Below are positions 17,404-26,461 of a stretch of 64,000 nt of DNA, in pieces. Source of the DNA: Micromonospora wenchangensis (GTDB lineage Bacteria; Actinomycetota; Actinomycetes; Mycobacteriales; Micromonosporaceae); contig NZ_MZMV01000030.1 in NCBI RefSeq assembly GCF_002210435.1, positions 21,472-85,471 on the forward strand, read 5' to 3'. The position numbers and the translations under genes were made by a program. Position 1 is the first letter of the stretch. Each line of letters begins with the position of its first letter. The notes under the pieces were generated by a model, which was not told the origin of the DNA, searched no databases, and was given only the letters and a program-made list of their open reading frames with translations.

Positions 17404-17964
17404 ATGACCGTCGACGAAGCGACCACCCGCGACCTGTCCCCCGCGACCGCCGTCACCGGCGAGCGCGCCGACCTGCTGGCGATGCTGGCCAAACACCGGC
17501 ACTTCCTGCGCTTCACCACCCGCGACCTCAGCGACGAGCAGGCCGGGCGCCGGACCACCACCAGCGAGCTGTGCCTCGGCGGCCTGATCAAGCACGTCAC
17601 CTCGGCCGAACGGAACTGGGTGGGCTTCATCCTGGACGGCAAGTCGGCGATGGGGGGTGACTTCACCGATATGACCGAGGCCGACTGGGCCCGACGGGCC
17701 GACGAGTTCCGGATGCTGCCCGACGAGACGCTGGCCGGTGTGCTGACCGACTACGCCGACGTGGCCCGCCGCACCGACGAAGTGGTCGCCACCCTGCCCG
17801 ACCTGGACGCCACCCAGGAACTGCCGAAGGCCCCGTGGTTCCAGCCCGAGGACCGGTGGTCGGCCCGCCGGGTGCTGATGCACATCATCACCGAGACCTC
17901 CCAGCACGCCGGCCACGCCGACATCATCCGCGAGTCCCTGGACGGCGCCAAGAGCATGGGCTAA
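17404..17964 (+). CDS. DinB-family protein (DUF664 type)
   Basis: The protein has 186 residues. The four-helix DinB fold is recognised from CLGGLIKHVTSAERNWVG, containing the first metal His, and VLMHIITETSQHAGHADIIRE, with the HxxxH-type second site. Thiol- or metal-dependent transferase chemistry is known for relatives, but the substrate here is not predictable. The ATG follows AGGAAAGG. The WYL regulator facing it probably controls it. An IS630 transposase fragment begins immediately after its stop, marking a deletion junction. Confidence 0.88.
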   Translation: MTVDEATTRDLSPATAVTGERADLLAMLAKHRHFLRFTTRDLSDEQAGRRTTTSELCLGGLIKHVTSAERNWVGFILDGKSAMGGDFTDMTEADWARRADEFRMLPDETLAGVLTDYADVARRTDEVVATLPDLDATQELPKAPWFQPEDRWSARRVLMHIITETSQHAGHADIIRESLDGAKSMG

Positions 17965-17965
17965 A

Positions 17966-18130
17966 GCGCTGGGGCGGCCATTCACCCGTCGGAGCATCCG
18001 CAAGCTCGCCGGCTACCTCACCGCGCAGCTCGCCCGTCCGATGGAGATCGGGCGGGAACGGCTGCGGCAGATCTTGCACCGGCATGGCATCACCTTTCAG
18101 CGGACCAAGACCTGGAGGAATCCACCGAAC
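17966..18130 (+). pseudogene. IS630-family transposase fragment
   Basis: The residues LGRPFTRRSIRKLAGYL and GRERLRQILHRHGITFQRTKTW match the middle of the IS630 transposase found complete at 29311-30534, but from a diverged copy. It starts right after the DinB stop and breaks off after TKTW. At 18162-18185, 19 of 24 bases match the right terminal repeat of that complete element, so a remnant of the IS end is also present. Confidence 0.8.
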
Positions 18131-18173
18131 CCTCCACTCGGGCGGCCCAACCCAACGCCTCAAACGTTCTTGT

Positions 18174-18692
18174 TCACGGCACTGGCGACGGCGCCTGCAC
18201 GTCGCGAACCATGCGAATCTCCCGCACGCCGTCCTCGACCTGGGTCGTCCCGTCGGCAACGAAGCCGTGCTTGCGGTAGAACGCCTGCGCGCGAGGGTTG
18301 GGATCGGCGACCCACAGCGCCGCCGACTCCGCAGGGTCGATGACAGCCTGCAACAACGCTCGCCCAGCACCCGTGCCGTGGTCGGCCGTGTACACATAGA
18401 GGACATACAGCTGCCTTGCCCACACCGCCGCAGCGTCCAGCGGCGGACCCGACATCGCGATCCCGATCAACTCGCCCTCCCGCTCGGCCACAGCCGCCCG
18501 GTTTTCGCGATAGCGCTCGTCGGTCAAGGCGGCAGTCCAGAACCGCTCCCGAGCGGCCGGGAGACTCGGATCATCCAGCACCGCATCCGACATGAGCCCG
18601 CGATACGTCTGCTGCCAGCACCGAACATGCACACACGCCATCTGGGCGACGTCCTCGACCCGGGCCAAGCGAACAGTCAGCGAGGAACCCAC
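18174..18692 (-). CDS. GNAT-family N-acetyltransferase
   Basis: The protein has 172 residues. It opens LTVRLARVEDVAQMACVHVRCW, a standard GNAT start, and has the acetyl-CoA loop DHGTGAGRALLQAVI and the C-terminal NPRAQAFYRKHGFVADG. The GTG start is at 18692. The acceptor is unknown. The last codons and the stop lie within the IS630 end remnant (18162-18185), so the C-terminus may have been altered by the insertion. It is the last gene of the cargo between the IS5 halves. Confidence 0.88.
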   Translation of the reverse strand: MGSSLTVRLARVEDVAQMACVHVRCWQQTYRGLMSDAVLDDPSLPAARERFWTAALTDERYRENRAAVAEREGELIGIAMSGPPLDAAAVWARQLYVLYVYTADHGTGAGRALLQAVIDPAESAALWVADPNPRAQAFYRKHGFVADGTTQVEDGVREIRMVRDVQAPSPVP

Positions 18693-18769
18693 CGCCGAAT
18701 CGTAGGCCGCGCCCAGATGCTCGCCGAACCGGACTCGCGGCGGCCGCTCGGTCGTCAGCCCGGGCGCCG

Positions 18770-18922
18770 GGCACGGACGCCGGCAAGAAGATCGTCGGCC
18801 GCAAACGCGGAATCATCACCGACACCCTCGGCCCGCTCCTCGCCGTCATCGTCACCGCCGCAAGCGTCAGCGACAACACCATCGGCAAGGACCTGCTCGA
18901 CCAAGTCACCGGGGTAGCCCAG
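18770..18922 (+). pseudogene. IS5-family transposase, C-proximal fragment
   Basis: The frame reads GTDAGKKIVGRKRGIITDT, LLAVIVTAASVSDN and LLDQV, the DDE-domain middle of the same IS5 group as the fragment at 15892-16205. It begins at the very codons (TDAGK) at which the first fragment ends. The third catalytic residue and the 3' end are missing. Confidence 0.8.
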
Positions 18923-18954
18923 GTTGATCACCGATGCACCCGATGCCGCCCGCC

Positions 18955-18970
18955 GTGAATTAGAATTCAC
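18955..18970. promoter_or_regulatory. AT-rich palindrome upstream of the small secreted protein
   Basis: GTGAATTAGAATTCAC is a palindrome with 7-bp arms and a 2-nt centre, in a locally AT-rich stretch 60 nt before ATG 19030. This placement fits an operator or promoter site. No regulator for it was recognised. Confidence 0.4.
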
Positions 18971-19029
18971 AGCGATCGATCTGTGTGATAGCTTGTTACC
19001 CTCGCCCAGTCGTTGCCTGGAGGGCAATA

Positions 19030-19257
19030 ATGATCGCTCGGGTCGCGCTCGTCGCCACACTGGTTGTGGCGGTTTGGGCTGGAGGCGGCGCGCCAGCTCA
19101 AGCCACTACCGGCATGTACACGTACATGGGCGAATACTCCTCCTTGTATGACTGCGACGCTGCAGGCTACGTCGGAATTAACGACGGTGGCTGGACCGAA
19201 TACCGCTGCATCGCGGCCGGCGGCGGCTACTACTCGCTCTACCGGCTCGAGTACTGA
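19030..19257 (+). CDS. Small secreted protein, unknown
   Basis: The protein has 75 residues. ATG 19030 follows GGAGGG at 19019-19024. The N-terminus (ARVALVATLVVAVWAGGGAPAQA) is a clear Sec signal peptide with AQA cleavage. The mature part of about 46 residues has two Cys (YDCDAAGY, YRCIAAGG), probably one disulfide, and many Tyr and Gly. No family was recognised. Base composition is lower in GC than the neighbours and it follows IS debris, which suggests recent acquisition. Confidence 0.6.
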   Translation: MIARVALVATLVVAVWAGGGAPAQATTGMYTYMGEYSSLYDCDAAGYVGINDGGWTEYRCIAAGGGYYSLYRLEY

Positions 19258-19461
19258 CGAGAACGGTGGCTGGGTACGGCAGTAGACCCCGATGATCAGC
19301 GTGCTGGTCGGTTGCCGTACTGCCGCCTCAACTGCGTTTCGCAGTCGCAGCTCCGCTAGTAGTGCTTTGTTTGGTCGTTGCGGCGTGTCGCTTGTACGGG
19401 GATCGTGGCGGTGTTTGGCTGCGGTGCGTGCACGCTACTCGTCGACGCTTACCCCGGCTAG
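19258..19461. other. Gene-free stretch
   Basis: No supported gene. GGCAGTA near 19276 and TACTGCC near 19317 could pair as a loose terminator of the small secreted protein gene. Base composition is less GC-rich than average. Confidence 0.4.
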
Positions 19462-20079
19462 CTAGCTCGCTCCACGCGGGTGGGGGCTACTACGGCTCCC
19501 ATCCGAGAAGCAGCTGGTCATGCAAGGACCGTTCCCATGGTCGTGTGGGGGAAGGTCCCGGCTGAGTTTGAGCGGCGGGTCCGTCCAGACGGGATCGCCC
19601 AATTTGGAGGCCAGGCTGTTCGCCACGAGCGACGTCAGGATGACGGCCTCGCGAAGGTCCTTCAACAGGTCCGGATCGGTGTCTCCGCCGAGGCGGTGGT
19701 GCATCAGTTCGACCAGGCGGACCTGCTGCCATAGATTGATGATCTCTTCCGCTAGCTCAGGGTTGGAAACAGCGTTCACTGCACGCAGCAAGGATGCGCG
19801 CGCGGCCTCCTCGCGTTCGCTGGCGGCGTCGCGACCGTCACCGGTTTCCGCAGCCCCATAGAGTGCCCGCACGTAGAGGGTGACGGCCTGGTGGTAGTCA
19901 ACCGCCGCTAGGCGGCCCTGAATCAGGGAGGATCGTTCCCGTTCGGCTCGGTTGTCGGCCAGCTCTTGCTCGGCGGCAACGGCCTGTCGGCGGGCGCTGC
20001 TCGCCTGCAAAGCGGCGATCACCGCTGCGATGACGGCGACCAAGGCCGCGACTAGCCCTACCCACGCAGCGGCATCCAC
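19462..20079 (-). CDS. Membrane-anchored coiled-coil hypothetical protein
   Basis: The protein has 205 residues. One N-terminal membrane helix (AAWVGLVAALVAVIAAVIAAL) is followed by an Ala/Glu/Arg-rich coiled coil (RRQAVAAEQELADNRAERER) and a helical cytoplasmic part (AEEIINLWQQVRLVELMHHRL). This layout is frequent in actinobacterial proteins of unknown function. No family name can be given. It stands alone between the secreted-protein gene and the phage relic. Confidence 0.65.
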   Translation of the reverse strand: MDAAAWVGLVAALVAVIAAVIAALQASSARRQAVAAEQELADNRAERERSSLIQGRLAAVDYHQAVTLYVRALYGAAETGDGRDAASEREEAARASLLRAVNAVSNPELAEEIINLWQQVRLVELMHHRLGGDTDPDLLKDLREAVILTSLVANSLASKLGDPVWTDPPLKLSRDLPPHDHGNGPCMTSCFSDGSRSSPHPRGAS

Positions 20080-20292
20080 GACTTCGAGTATCGGCGACCG
20101 CCGCGCCTAACCTGGGAAGCAACGCCGGACTGACAGACGACCGGGCCGGTCGTCTTGCCTATCAATCGCCATCTACGAGGAGACCTGATTCGTGTCGGCT
20201 CCTACTTATCGTCGTCACTCACGGTTACCCGGTTGAGGTGGCGCTGCCGAATTCGCATCGATTGAATACGCTCTCCTAGCAGTCTCGGCCCC

Positions 20293-20454
20293 CTACTTCT
20301 GCACTTGGCGGACCGTGCCGCCGCCGCCCTTGCGCACGTCGGCGATCTCCGCGTCCGTCTTCGACGCGTACTCCCCGCCGGTCCGGCCGTCCCCGTAGGA
20401 CAGCACCCATACCGTCGCGCCCGCCTTGCGGGCGCCGCACCTGCCGCACGCCAT
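20293..20454 (-). CDS. Small phage-type zinc-knuckle protein
   Basis: The protein has 53 residues, read from ATG 20454: MACGRCGARK, WVLSYGDGRTGGEY, TDAEIADVRKGGGG. The CxxC start and the closing Lys-Gly-rich segment recall small proteins encoded next to capsid genes in actinobacteriophages (DUF7196-like, by memory). It starts 12 nt after the stop of the capsid protease relic, on the same strand, as in a phage head operon. Confidence 0.6.
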   Translation of the reverse strand: MACGRCGARKAGATVWVLSYGDGRTGGEYASKTDAEIADVRKGGGGTVRQVQK

Positions 20455-20466
20455 CGCGCTCCTTCC

Positions 20467-21803
20467 CTACTTCGCGTGCACCTCAGCGGCCGGCGCCGCC
20501 ACCAGCGTCTTCCGGTCGCGGCCGATCGTCGCCGCGATCCGCTCCGCGTTCGCCGCGGTGGCGGCCCGCTGCCGCTCGGCGGCGAACCCGGCGGCCACGG
20601 CCCGGGCACCGCCGCGTCGAGCGCCTGCGGCGACAGCGGCTCCCGCTGCCGGCGCAGCGTCGGGTCCGACGCCTTCCAGCCGGCCCACCCGGAGGCGACC
20701 ATCGCGTACGCCCAGCCGCCGGACGACCGGCCCCGCACGACGGGGAACCCGCCGACGTTGACGCACAGCGCCGCGACGAGCTGTCGCGCCCCGCCGATCC
20801 ACCGCCAGTCCCCCGACAAGGGCGACCGACGCGGCAGCTGCACCTGCTCCTCGGTGGCCTCCGGCACCAGCGACCCCGCGACCCACGTGCCTTGGGCGTC
20901 CCGCCCGGCCCGCACCACGGCGACCTGCGTACCCGTGTCGTCGTAGTGCTCCACGGCGGCCGCCGCGCTGGCGGACAGGTCGGCGTGCCCGGTGCCGGCC
21001 GTGATGTGCCCGACCGCGACCAGCTCCCCCTCCGCAGTTTGGATCTCCGGCCGGCGGAACCAGTCGAAGCCGCCCTCGTCCGGCGGCAGCACGCACTGCC
21101 CGCCGGTCAGGAACGACAGGTGGCAGTCCCGGTCGGCGAGGTGCCCGAACACCCGCCCGTCGGCGGTCACCGTGATCGGCGTCAGCTCGGTCAGGCCCGG
21201 GTCGTCGAACCACGTCCTCGGCGGGTACAGCGGCGCGACCTGCTTCTTCGCCGCCGCCTCGCCCAAGGCCGCGACCGCCTCTTCCTCCTTCGGCTCCTCG
21301 TCTGCGGGCTCCTCCTCGGCGGGCTCGTCGTCGACGAGCTCCAGCTTCGCGTCGGGGAACGCCTGCGTGCCGACGAGCGTCACCGCCATGACCCGGCCCT
21401 TGGTCACCGTGATGTACGGCTCCTCGCCGGCCTCCATGAAGGCTTCCCACTCCTCGTCGGACATGTCCTCGATCGGCGTGCCCTTCTCGTCGGTGAACAT
21501 GAACTCGAAGTCGTCCAGGTCCACGCTCGGGAACAGCACCCCGGCGCGCAGCAGCTCCAGCGCCTCGCCCAGCTCCGGCACCGCGTCGATGAAGTCGCCC
21601 GTCCCGGCCAGCCGGCTCTTCTGCACCTCGCCGGCCGTGATCCGGCCGATCGTCACCGCGCCCTCGTGCCCGGGGGCGCCCTCACGCGCCCACCTCAGCG
21701 GCAGCGGCAGGTCGCGGAACGACCAGTCCCCGTCCGCCGCGAAGATCCGCCGGTCGCCCGACTTGGCACCCAGCGGCGCCAGCACACCCTTCCACGTCGC
21801 CAT
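20467..21803 (-). pseudogene. Prophage capsid maturation protease-like gene, frameshifted
   Basis: From ATG 21803 (AAGGGTGG upstream) the protein starts MATWKGVLAPLGAKSGDRR, then FRDLPLPLRWAREGAPGHEG and TIGRITAGEV, a start typical of phage head maturation proteases or protease-scaffold proteins in actinobacterial prophages. An acidic linker (EEEPADEEPKEEE) follows. Near 20610 the natural C-terminus (AAGFAAERQRAATAANAER, ending AAEVHAK) is found in another frame, so a 1-nt indel has broken the gene. The same frame also stays open upstream of 21803 (to about 21925), which may be the tail of the preceding phage gene. Confidence 0.65.
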
Positions 21804-21929
21804 CTGCTTGCCACCCTTCGCGGCTGCCGCCGCCGTCACCGTGATGTCCAACCCGATGGCCCGGTCACGCCGGGGCCACGGGTGCTTCGGGACCGCAGGC
21901 AGGGGCTCGTCGGCCTCCACCTCGATCAT

Positions 21930-22281
21930 CGCGCTGGAGTTCCTGTCCGAAGCCCTTCGGATCGCCCGCGCCATCGTGAACGCCGAGAAGCACCCCGACG
22001 AAGCCGTCGTTGTGCTGGACGACGACCACGTAGGCGTCCTGTCACGGATCATCCACGACCACGCACCGCCCGGCCTCACTGTCACGGAGAGAAACCTGGC
22101 CGAGGAGATCGACCAGGTGGTCACCCGGACCCTTGCCCAATCATGGGACAACGTAGACGCTCGCAACCGAGGCGTCCGCCGCGCCACCGCCGCCGTCTTC
22201 CGCCGGTACATGCTGAAGCCGGTTGGAGAGCCGTATGACTCCACCGTCGCCTACATCGAAGCCCACTACCTCGTTGACTGA
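21930..22281 (+). pseudogene. 3' fragment of an unrecognised gene
   Basis: About 116 residues with good coding character end at TGA 22279-22281: FLSEALRIARAIVNAEK, LDDDHVGVLSRIIHDHAP, EEIDQVVTRTLAQSW and VAYIEAHYLVD. No start with a ribosome site is visible. The fragment begins where the oppositely oriented phage relic ends, so the 5' part was probably replaced when the prophage DNA arrived. Family unknown. Confidence 0.45.
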
Positions 22282-22499
22282 CGAAGGCACGGAGTCGGGG
22301 ACATGTGGTGGTCGCCGACAGCCACGAAAGAAGTCGACCGCACGCCCAAGTTCAGAGGCAGGTACGGCTGGTACTGCAAACCGCGCACTGAGTATCGGTG
22401 GCCGCTCATCCACCGCAACCGCAGCAGAGGTGAGCTGGCCTTCTACCTATGCTGGTCACCCCGCCCGGTGCCCGTAGCGTCAGGCGATGGTGTTCCTAC
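22282..22499. other. Intergenic stretch with a doubtful small frame
   Basis: An ATG at 22303 could open a 66-residue frame rich in Trp, Arg and Pro, with only a weak ribosome site. I do not consider it supported as a gene. Nothing else was seen before the convergent end of the NACHT gene. Confidence 0.3.
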
Positions 22500-25400
22500 C
22501 TAACCAAGCCTGGGAAACCATGCCTCGGCTACTTGCGCGAGCGGCCGGTCCCGGAAATTAAACGCGACCCGCTGCTCGGCGGCAAGAACCCACGCCATTG
22601 GGTAGTCGGCAGGCGATTCCAGTATCGACAAAAGCAGGGATTGAGATAGAGGCCCCCGCTGCCCTTCCAAGCCAACTACAGCATCGTGGCCGTGAGCACG
22701 AAGGCCGTCAAGTAGTTCTGCTGACGGATGCTTGAACATTCGTGCGCTGAGCCCGCGTAGGCCGGGCCAACCAGCGACCCCGAATCGACCCATTTCGGTG
22801 AGCTGCTGGTCAGAAAGTCCTTGGAACTCGTCCAGTTTTCGATTGGTCTCCACAGAGTGGTGCGCGATGAGCATGGCCGTGAGGGTAGAAAAGGAGCCGG
22901 CACGCCGTAGCACGTCAGGGCGGATGCGCCTGCCGAGGCGTGCTACGCCTAGGCGGCTGGAACTCAGGCTGAGAGCACGTTGCATATCTGCCGACATCGC
23001 AGTCACTGCCGCATCGAGTCTTTCGAGGTTGCTCAGAACGACGGGCTCAGAGGCGACGGCAATCAGGGCGAGGCACCAGCTCGCCCGAGACAGCGCGTCA
23101 GCGTAGGTATCGAAATGGTGCTTCCACCAAGCGGCGTTGGATCTGTTGAAGCGCGACTCTTGGAGGAGCTTGCCGTAGTCGGGGTCCGGCCCGAATGGTT
23201 CTGCACCTCGGGTGATGGTGCCACCTGTGGTCCAGAGGCTGTCGGGGCTCGCCGCGCCGATCACCGCGATCTCGGTAGCGAGCCAGCACGGGCCGTACAG
23301 CGTGGCGAGCTCCCGCGCGGTGTCGCTCCACATGGAGGTGGTTCCGGCTTGGCCTCGGCCGACCCGCATCGCGGACATCACTCGGTTGAAGCGGGGTTCG
23401 TGATCACGTAGGCGACGCTGTGCCACCTCGCGGGACTGGTCGGACATGCCGACGACGAAGCGATGACCGACGCTCACTCGGTATGCGCCATCTGGGTGCT
23501 TCCTGGCTCTGCTCAGGAAGCGCCACGGCGCGAGCACCTTGATCAGGTCACCAGCCACTCCTGTGGCAGCCGAAAGGCTCGCTTCGGAGCAATGTCCGTC
23601 AAGGACGGCGCGGATGAGTCTCTGCTCCAGCGGCGAGCCAGTGGGGGCTTTCAAGCCCGCACTGATCGCAACTTCAGCTGCTTCTGGCGAACTGAGCCGT
23701 AGCCGGGCCACGTCATCCGCCTTCAGGCGGGCCGCTCCGCTAAACGGTATACCACATCGGAGCCAAGTCACTTCGTTTTGACCACCCGCAGCCGCCGCCA
23801 TGTGCGGCAACCACCACTCATGGATATCACCACCGATCTGCGTAGCCAACCTAGTCCGGGTTGGGCTCAGGTTTGCGTTGGGGTCCGCCTCGGTCTTTTC
23901 TAAGAGCACAGAAACGAGATATCCGGCACCACGGTCTTCGGCCAGCGCCTTTACTGGGCGGTTTGGAGAGGTGAAGGCACGTCCATCTTGCAGGGCGTCG
24001 TCGATAAGGCGGACGCTAAGGTCGTCAGCAAATAGCCTCGCGGCACGCCGTTGCGCGCGCGTTTGCCTAGCGAAAACGCCGTCCTGCAGCAAAGTCCAGG
24101 CGGCAAGCCGAACTTGCATCGGCCGATGGCGACCCTCCAACTCCTCCTCGAGCACGTCAACCAGGCCGGACAGTTCGTTCGGGTTAGCAAACCCTGCGAA
24201 AAAGCGGCATGTGTTTAGCCAATAGGCGCGTCGGACAAGTTCTCCCAGGATCGTCGACTTGTCAAAGCCACGCAGGTCCGCTCCAGCGTATCCCCAAAGG
24301 TACGAGGCGGCGAAGTACTCGCGCATCGTCTGGATATCGAACTCGAAGGTGCCTTGCACCTTGCTGGTCAACGCCCACACGCGGTCGGTCACCGCCGTGA
24401 AGAGGTCGTCGACGAGTGCCGTGTCCTTCTCCACGTCATCCAGGTAATTCAAGATGGCCTTACGTACGGCCCTCGTCGGCACTCGGCCAGCCGCTGGGTC
24501 TGTCTCGGCGGAGGCTTGCAAGTGCCAGCCGAGGTATGCCGTGACCTCCTCCAAGTCGTCGCGGTGCTCATGTACAGACTGACTCTTCTCGGATTCTCGG
24601 TCCAGGAACGTCTCCATATACGCCCGGAAGAGCTGAGTGCGTCCATCAGGTACCGAGTCCCCGCGCTTCTGAATTAGATAGAGCAGGATTGTCAACTGCA
24701 TGGGGTTATCAGCTAGTTGCGCGATGTGGGGTTCGATCGATCGTTGCCGAAAGGTTCCCTCCAACGCTCTACGCGCCATGCCGCGCAGTCCCCGCGCGTC
24801 AGCCCATTTGCGTAGGTAGGCGGAGCGCAGCTCGGGACTGAGCGGCACGAGCGCGATGGTCTCGAACTTGTCGGCAGAAGGTTCCGCCAGGCCCGAGGCG
24901 TTGGGGCGAGTGGTTACGATCAATTGCGGCGCGGTTGCGCCGGCACCCAGCCGTGCGGCGAACTCGTCAATCTCCCTTACAACACGTTTCCGGGCGTCCT
25001 GATGGGCTACCTCGTCCAGCCCGTCTAGGACGATCAACATCGGGAAACGACTGATCACATCGGTGACGGCGTCCACTCCGACCTCGGCGCCGTTGCTGCG
25101 TGCCGTTATCAGGTGAGCGAGGAACTTCTCAAGCGATGGCTGCGGCCTCGGGCGTCGTCGGCGCGGTGATGGTGCGTCGTCCTCGGCGAATGGGTCCTCT
25201 CCAGAGCACCACCGGGCGTAGTCACGCAGGTCAACCCGCAGCGGGAGCCTCGGGGCGCTCACGGCATGTTCAGGGCGCGGGCCAGCGAAGTACTCCCCTT
25301 CAGGCAGGAAGGCTGCACGGTGGAGTTGACACAAGTACTGAGCAAGGGTCGACTTGCCCTGGCCTGGCTCGCCTCGTACGAGGATCAACGGCTGGGTCGC

Positions 25401-26252
25401 GTTGAAAAGGTACTGGGCGGCCCCACCGAGCGCCTGCTGCTCCTCCTCTTGCGGGATCGAGGGCCCATCGCCGAGATAATGGTGCTCTGGAGGACGCGGC
25501 AGAGGATCGTCATCAGAGGGAATGTGAATGGCCGTGATTGCTGGTTTGGCCGTCGTGTTTCGGGGTTTAGCGATGCGGATGGCTTCGACGTCCACATATA
25601 GGTCAAGCAGGTTATAGGTGTCCATCTCGACCTGCCGAAACTTGACCTTCGCGTCCTCTTCCCATTGCGTTGCGATCAGACTGAGCAGCATCCGGCGGAG
25701 AGTCTGCTCATGAGCGGCGATCTTGTCGGCTTCAATGACGTACCGCACCGCATCTTGGCCGGCCAGCATCTCCGAGAACGACCAGACCAGTTCCCGGGGC
25801 GCGCTTTCCACCCGGGCGTCGATGTCTGCGCGCCACCAGCACGTCATCGGGATGCCGAACTGTTTCGAGTACTCGGCCAGCTCCGCGTCGAGTTTGTCCA
25901 TTCTGCCCGTGCCGGGCGCGCTCGTGCCCGCGATGCAGGTCATCAGCACGTACGCCGTCGCACCCTCGGCCACGAGACGCTCGATGTTCTTCGTCTCTTC
26001 CTTGATGGTGGCGGCCAGCCACGTCACCGGGTTCTTGACCGCGTCCTTGGACCACTTGACCTGGTAGATCACCCCAGGCTTCTGGCCTTCCTTGCGCACC
26101 GCGTCCCGGCCACCGTCTTTCTGTCCAACGGGGAAGCACGAGACGTCGGGGTACTGCAACACCAGCAGGGCGTTGCACAGTTGCTGAAACAGCTTTTCCG
26201 ACAACCGCTCGTACAGGTAACGCTCAGACCTTGCGCTTCCACCACTCGTCAT
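22500..26252 (-). CDS. PD-(D/E)xK nuclease-NACHT STAND NTPase (Avs-like antiviral protein)
   Basis: The protein has about 1,250 residues. The N-terminal restriction-endonuclease fold is seen in YERLSEKLFQQLCNALL and the active-site set VGQKDGGRDA and VIYQVKWSKD (Asp about 46, Asp about 50, Gln-Val-Lys about 64-66), close to Mrr/Cap4-type nucleases. A NACHT ATPase follows: Walker A GEPGQGKSTL (about 294-303), Walker B MLIVLDGLDEV (about 405-415), and sensor TTRPN. The C-terminal 750 residues are helical and would be the sensor for a phage product, as in Avs proteins and bNACHTs. ATG 26252 is chosen (GGAG 12 nt upstream) over TTG 26264. Third-position GC is lower than in the flanking chromosome, which fits horizontal transfer. 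The architecture is secure; the antiviral role is inferred from the family. Confidence 0.85.
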   Translation of the reverse strand: MTSGGSARSERYLYERLSEKLFQQLCNALLVLQYPDVSCFPVGQKDGGRDAVRKEGQKPGVIYQVKWSKDAVKNPVTWLAATIKEETKNIERLVAEGATAYVLMTCIAGTSAPGTGRMDKLDAELAEYSKQFGIPMTCWWRADIDARVESAPRELVWSFSEMLAGQDAVRYVIEADKIAAHEQTLRRMLLSLIATQWEEDAKVKFRQVEMDTYNLLDLYVDVEAIRIAKPRNTTAKPAITAIHIPSDDDPLPRPPEHHYLGDGPSIPQEEEQQALGGAAQYLFNATQPLILVRGEPGQGKSTLAQYLCQLHRAAFLPEGEYFAGPRPEHAVSAPRLPLRVDLRDYARWCSGEDPFAEDDAPSPRRRRPRPQPSLEKFLAHLITARSNGAEVGVDAVTDVISRFPMLIVLDGLDEVAHQDARKRVVREIDEFAARLGAGATAPQLIVTTRPNASGLAEPSADKFETIALVPLSPELRSAYLRKWADARGLRGMARRALEGTFRQRSIEPHIAQLADNPMQLTILLYLIQKRGDSVPDGRTQLFRAYMETFLDRESEKSQSVHEHRDDLEEVTAYLGWHLQASAETDPAAGRVPTRAVRKAILNYLDDVEKDTALVDDLFTAVTDRVWALTSKVQGTFEFDIQTMREYFAASYLWGYAGADLRGFDKSTILGELVRRAYWLNTCRFFAGFANPNELSGLVDVLEEELEGRHRPMQVRLAAWTLLQDGVFARQTRAQRRAARLFADDLSVRLIDDALQDGRAFTSPNRPVKALAEDRGAGYLVSVLLEKTEADPNANLSPTRTRLATQIGGDIHEWWLPHMAAAAGGQNEVTWLRCGIPFSGAARLKADDVARLRLSSPEAAEVAISAGLKAPTGSPLEQRLIRAVLDGHCSEASLSAATGVAGDLIKVLAPWRFLSRARKHPDGAYRVSVGHRFVVGMSDQSREVAQRRLRDHEPRFNRVMSAMRVGRGQAGTTSMWSDTARELATLYGPCWLATEIAVIGAASPDSLWTTGGTITRGAEPFGPDPDYGKLLQESRFNRSNAAWWKHHFDTYADALSRASWCLALIAVASEPVVLSNLERLDAAVTAMSADMQRALSLSSSRLGVARLGRRIRPDVLRRAGSFSTLTAMLIAHHSVETNRKLDEFQGLSDQQLTEMGRFGVAGWPGLRGLSARMFKHPSAELLDGLRAHGHDAVVGLEGQRGPLSQSLLLSILESPADYPMAWVLAAEQRVAFNFRDRPLAQVAEAWFPRLG

Positions 26253-26461
26253 GGGCGACGACAACTCCTGCTGAACTCAAGACAACGCAGCCGATACAGC
26301 ACGAACCGAACGTGAGGCTACGCTCTGACCACCCGTGTGGACACCATCCGCTACGGCGCACCCTGCACCCAACAAGGCCAAAGGCCGCAGCCTTTGGGCG
26401 AACATCCATAGCACCCGCTGACGCCGGGGTGACCGTCGTGGCTACCCACGGCGTCGCGGTG

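Noticed and set aside
20905..22238. Plus-strand open frame opposite the phage capsid gene
   Set aside because: Only its last 116 codons (from about 21930) look like protein; the rest is antisense to the phage relic.
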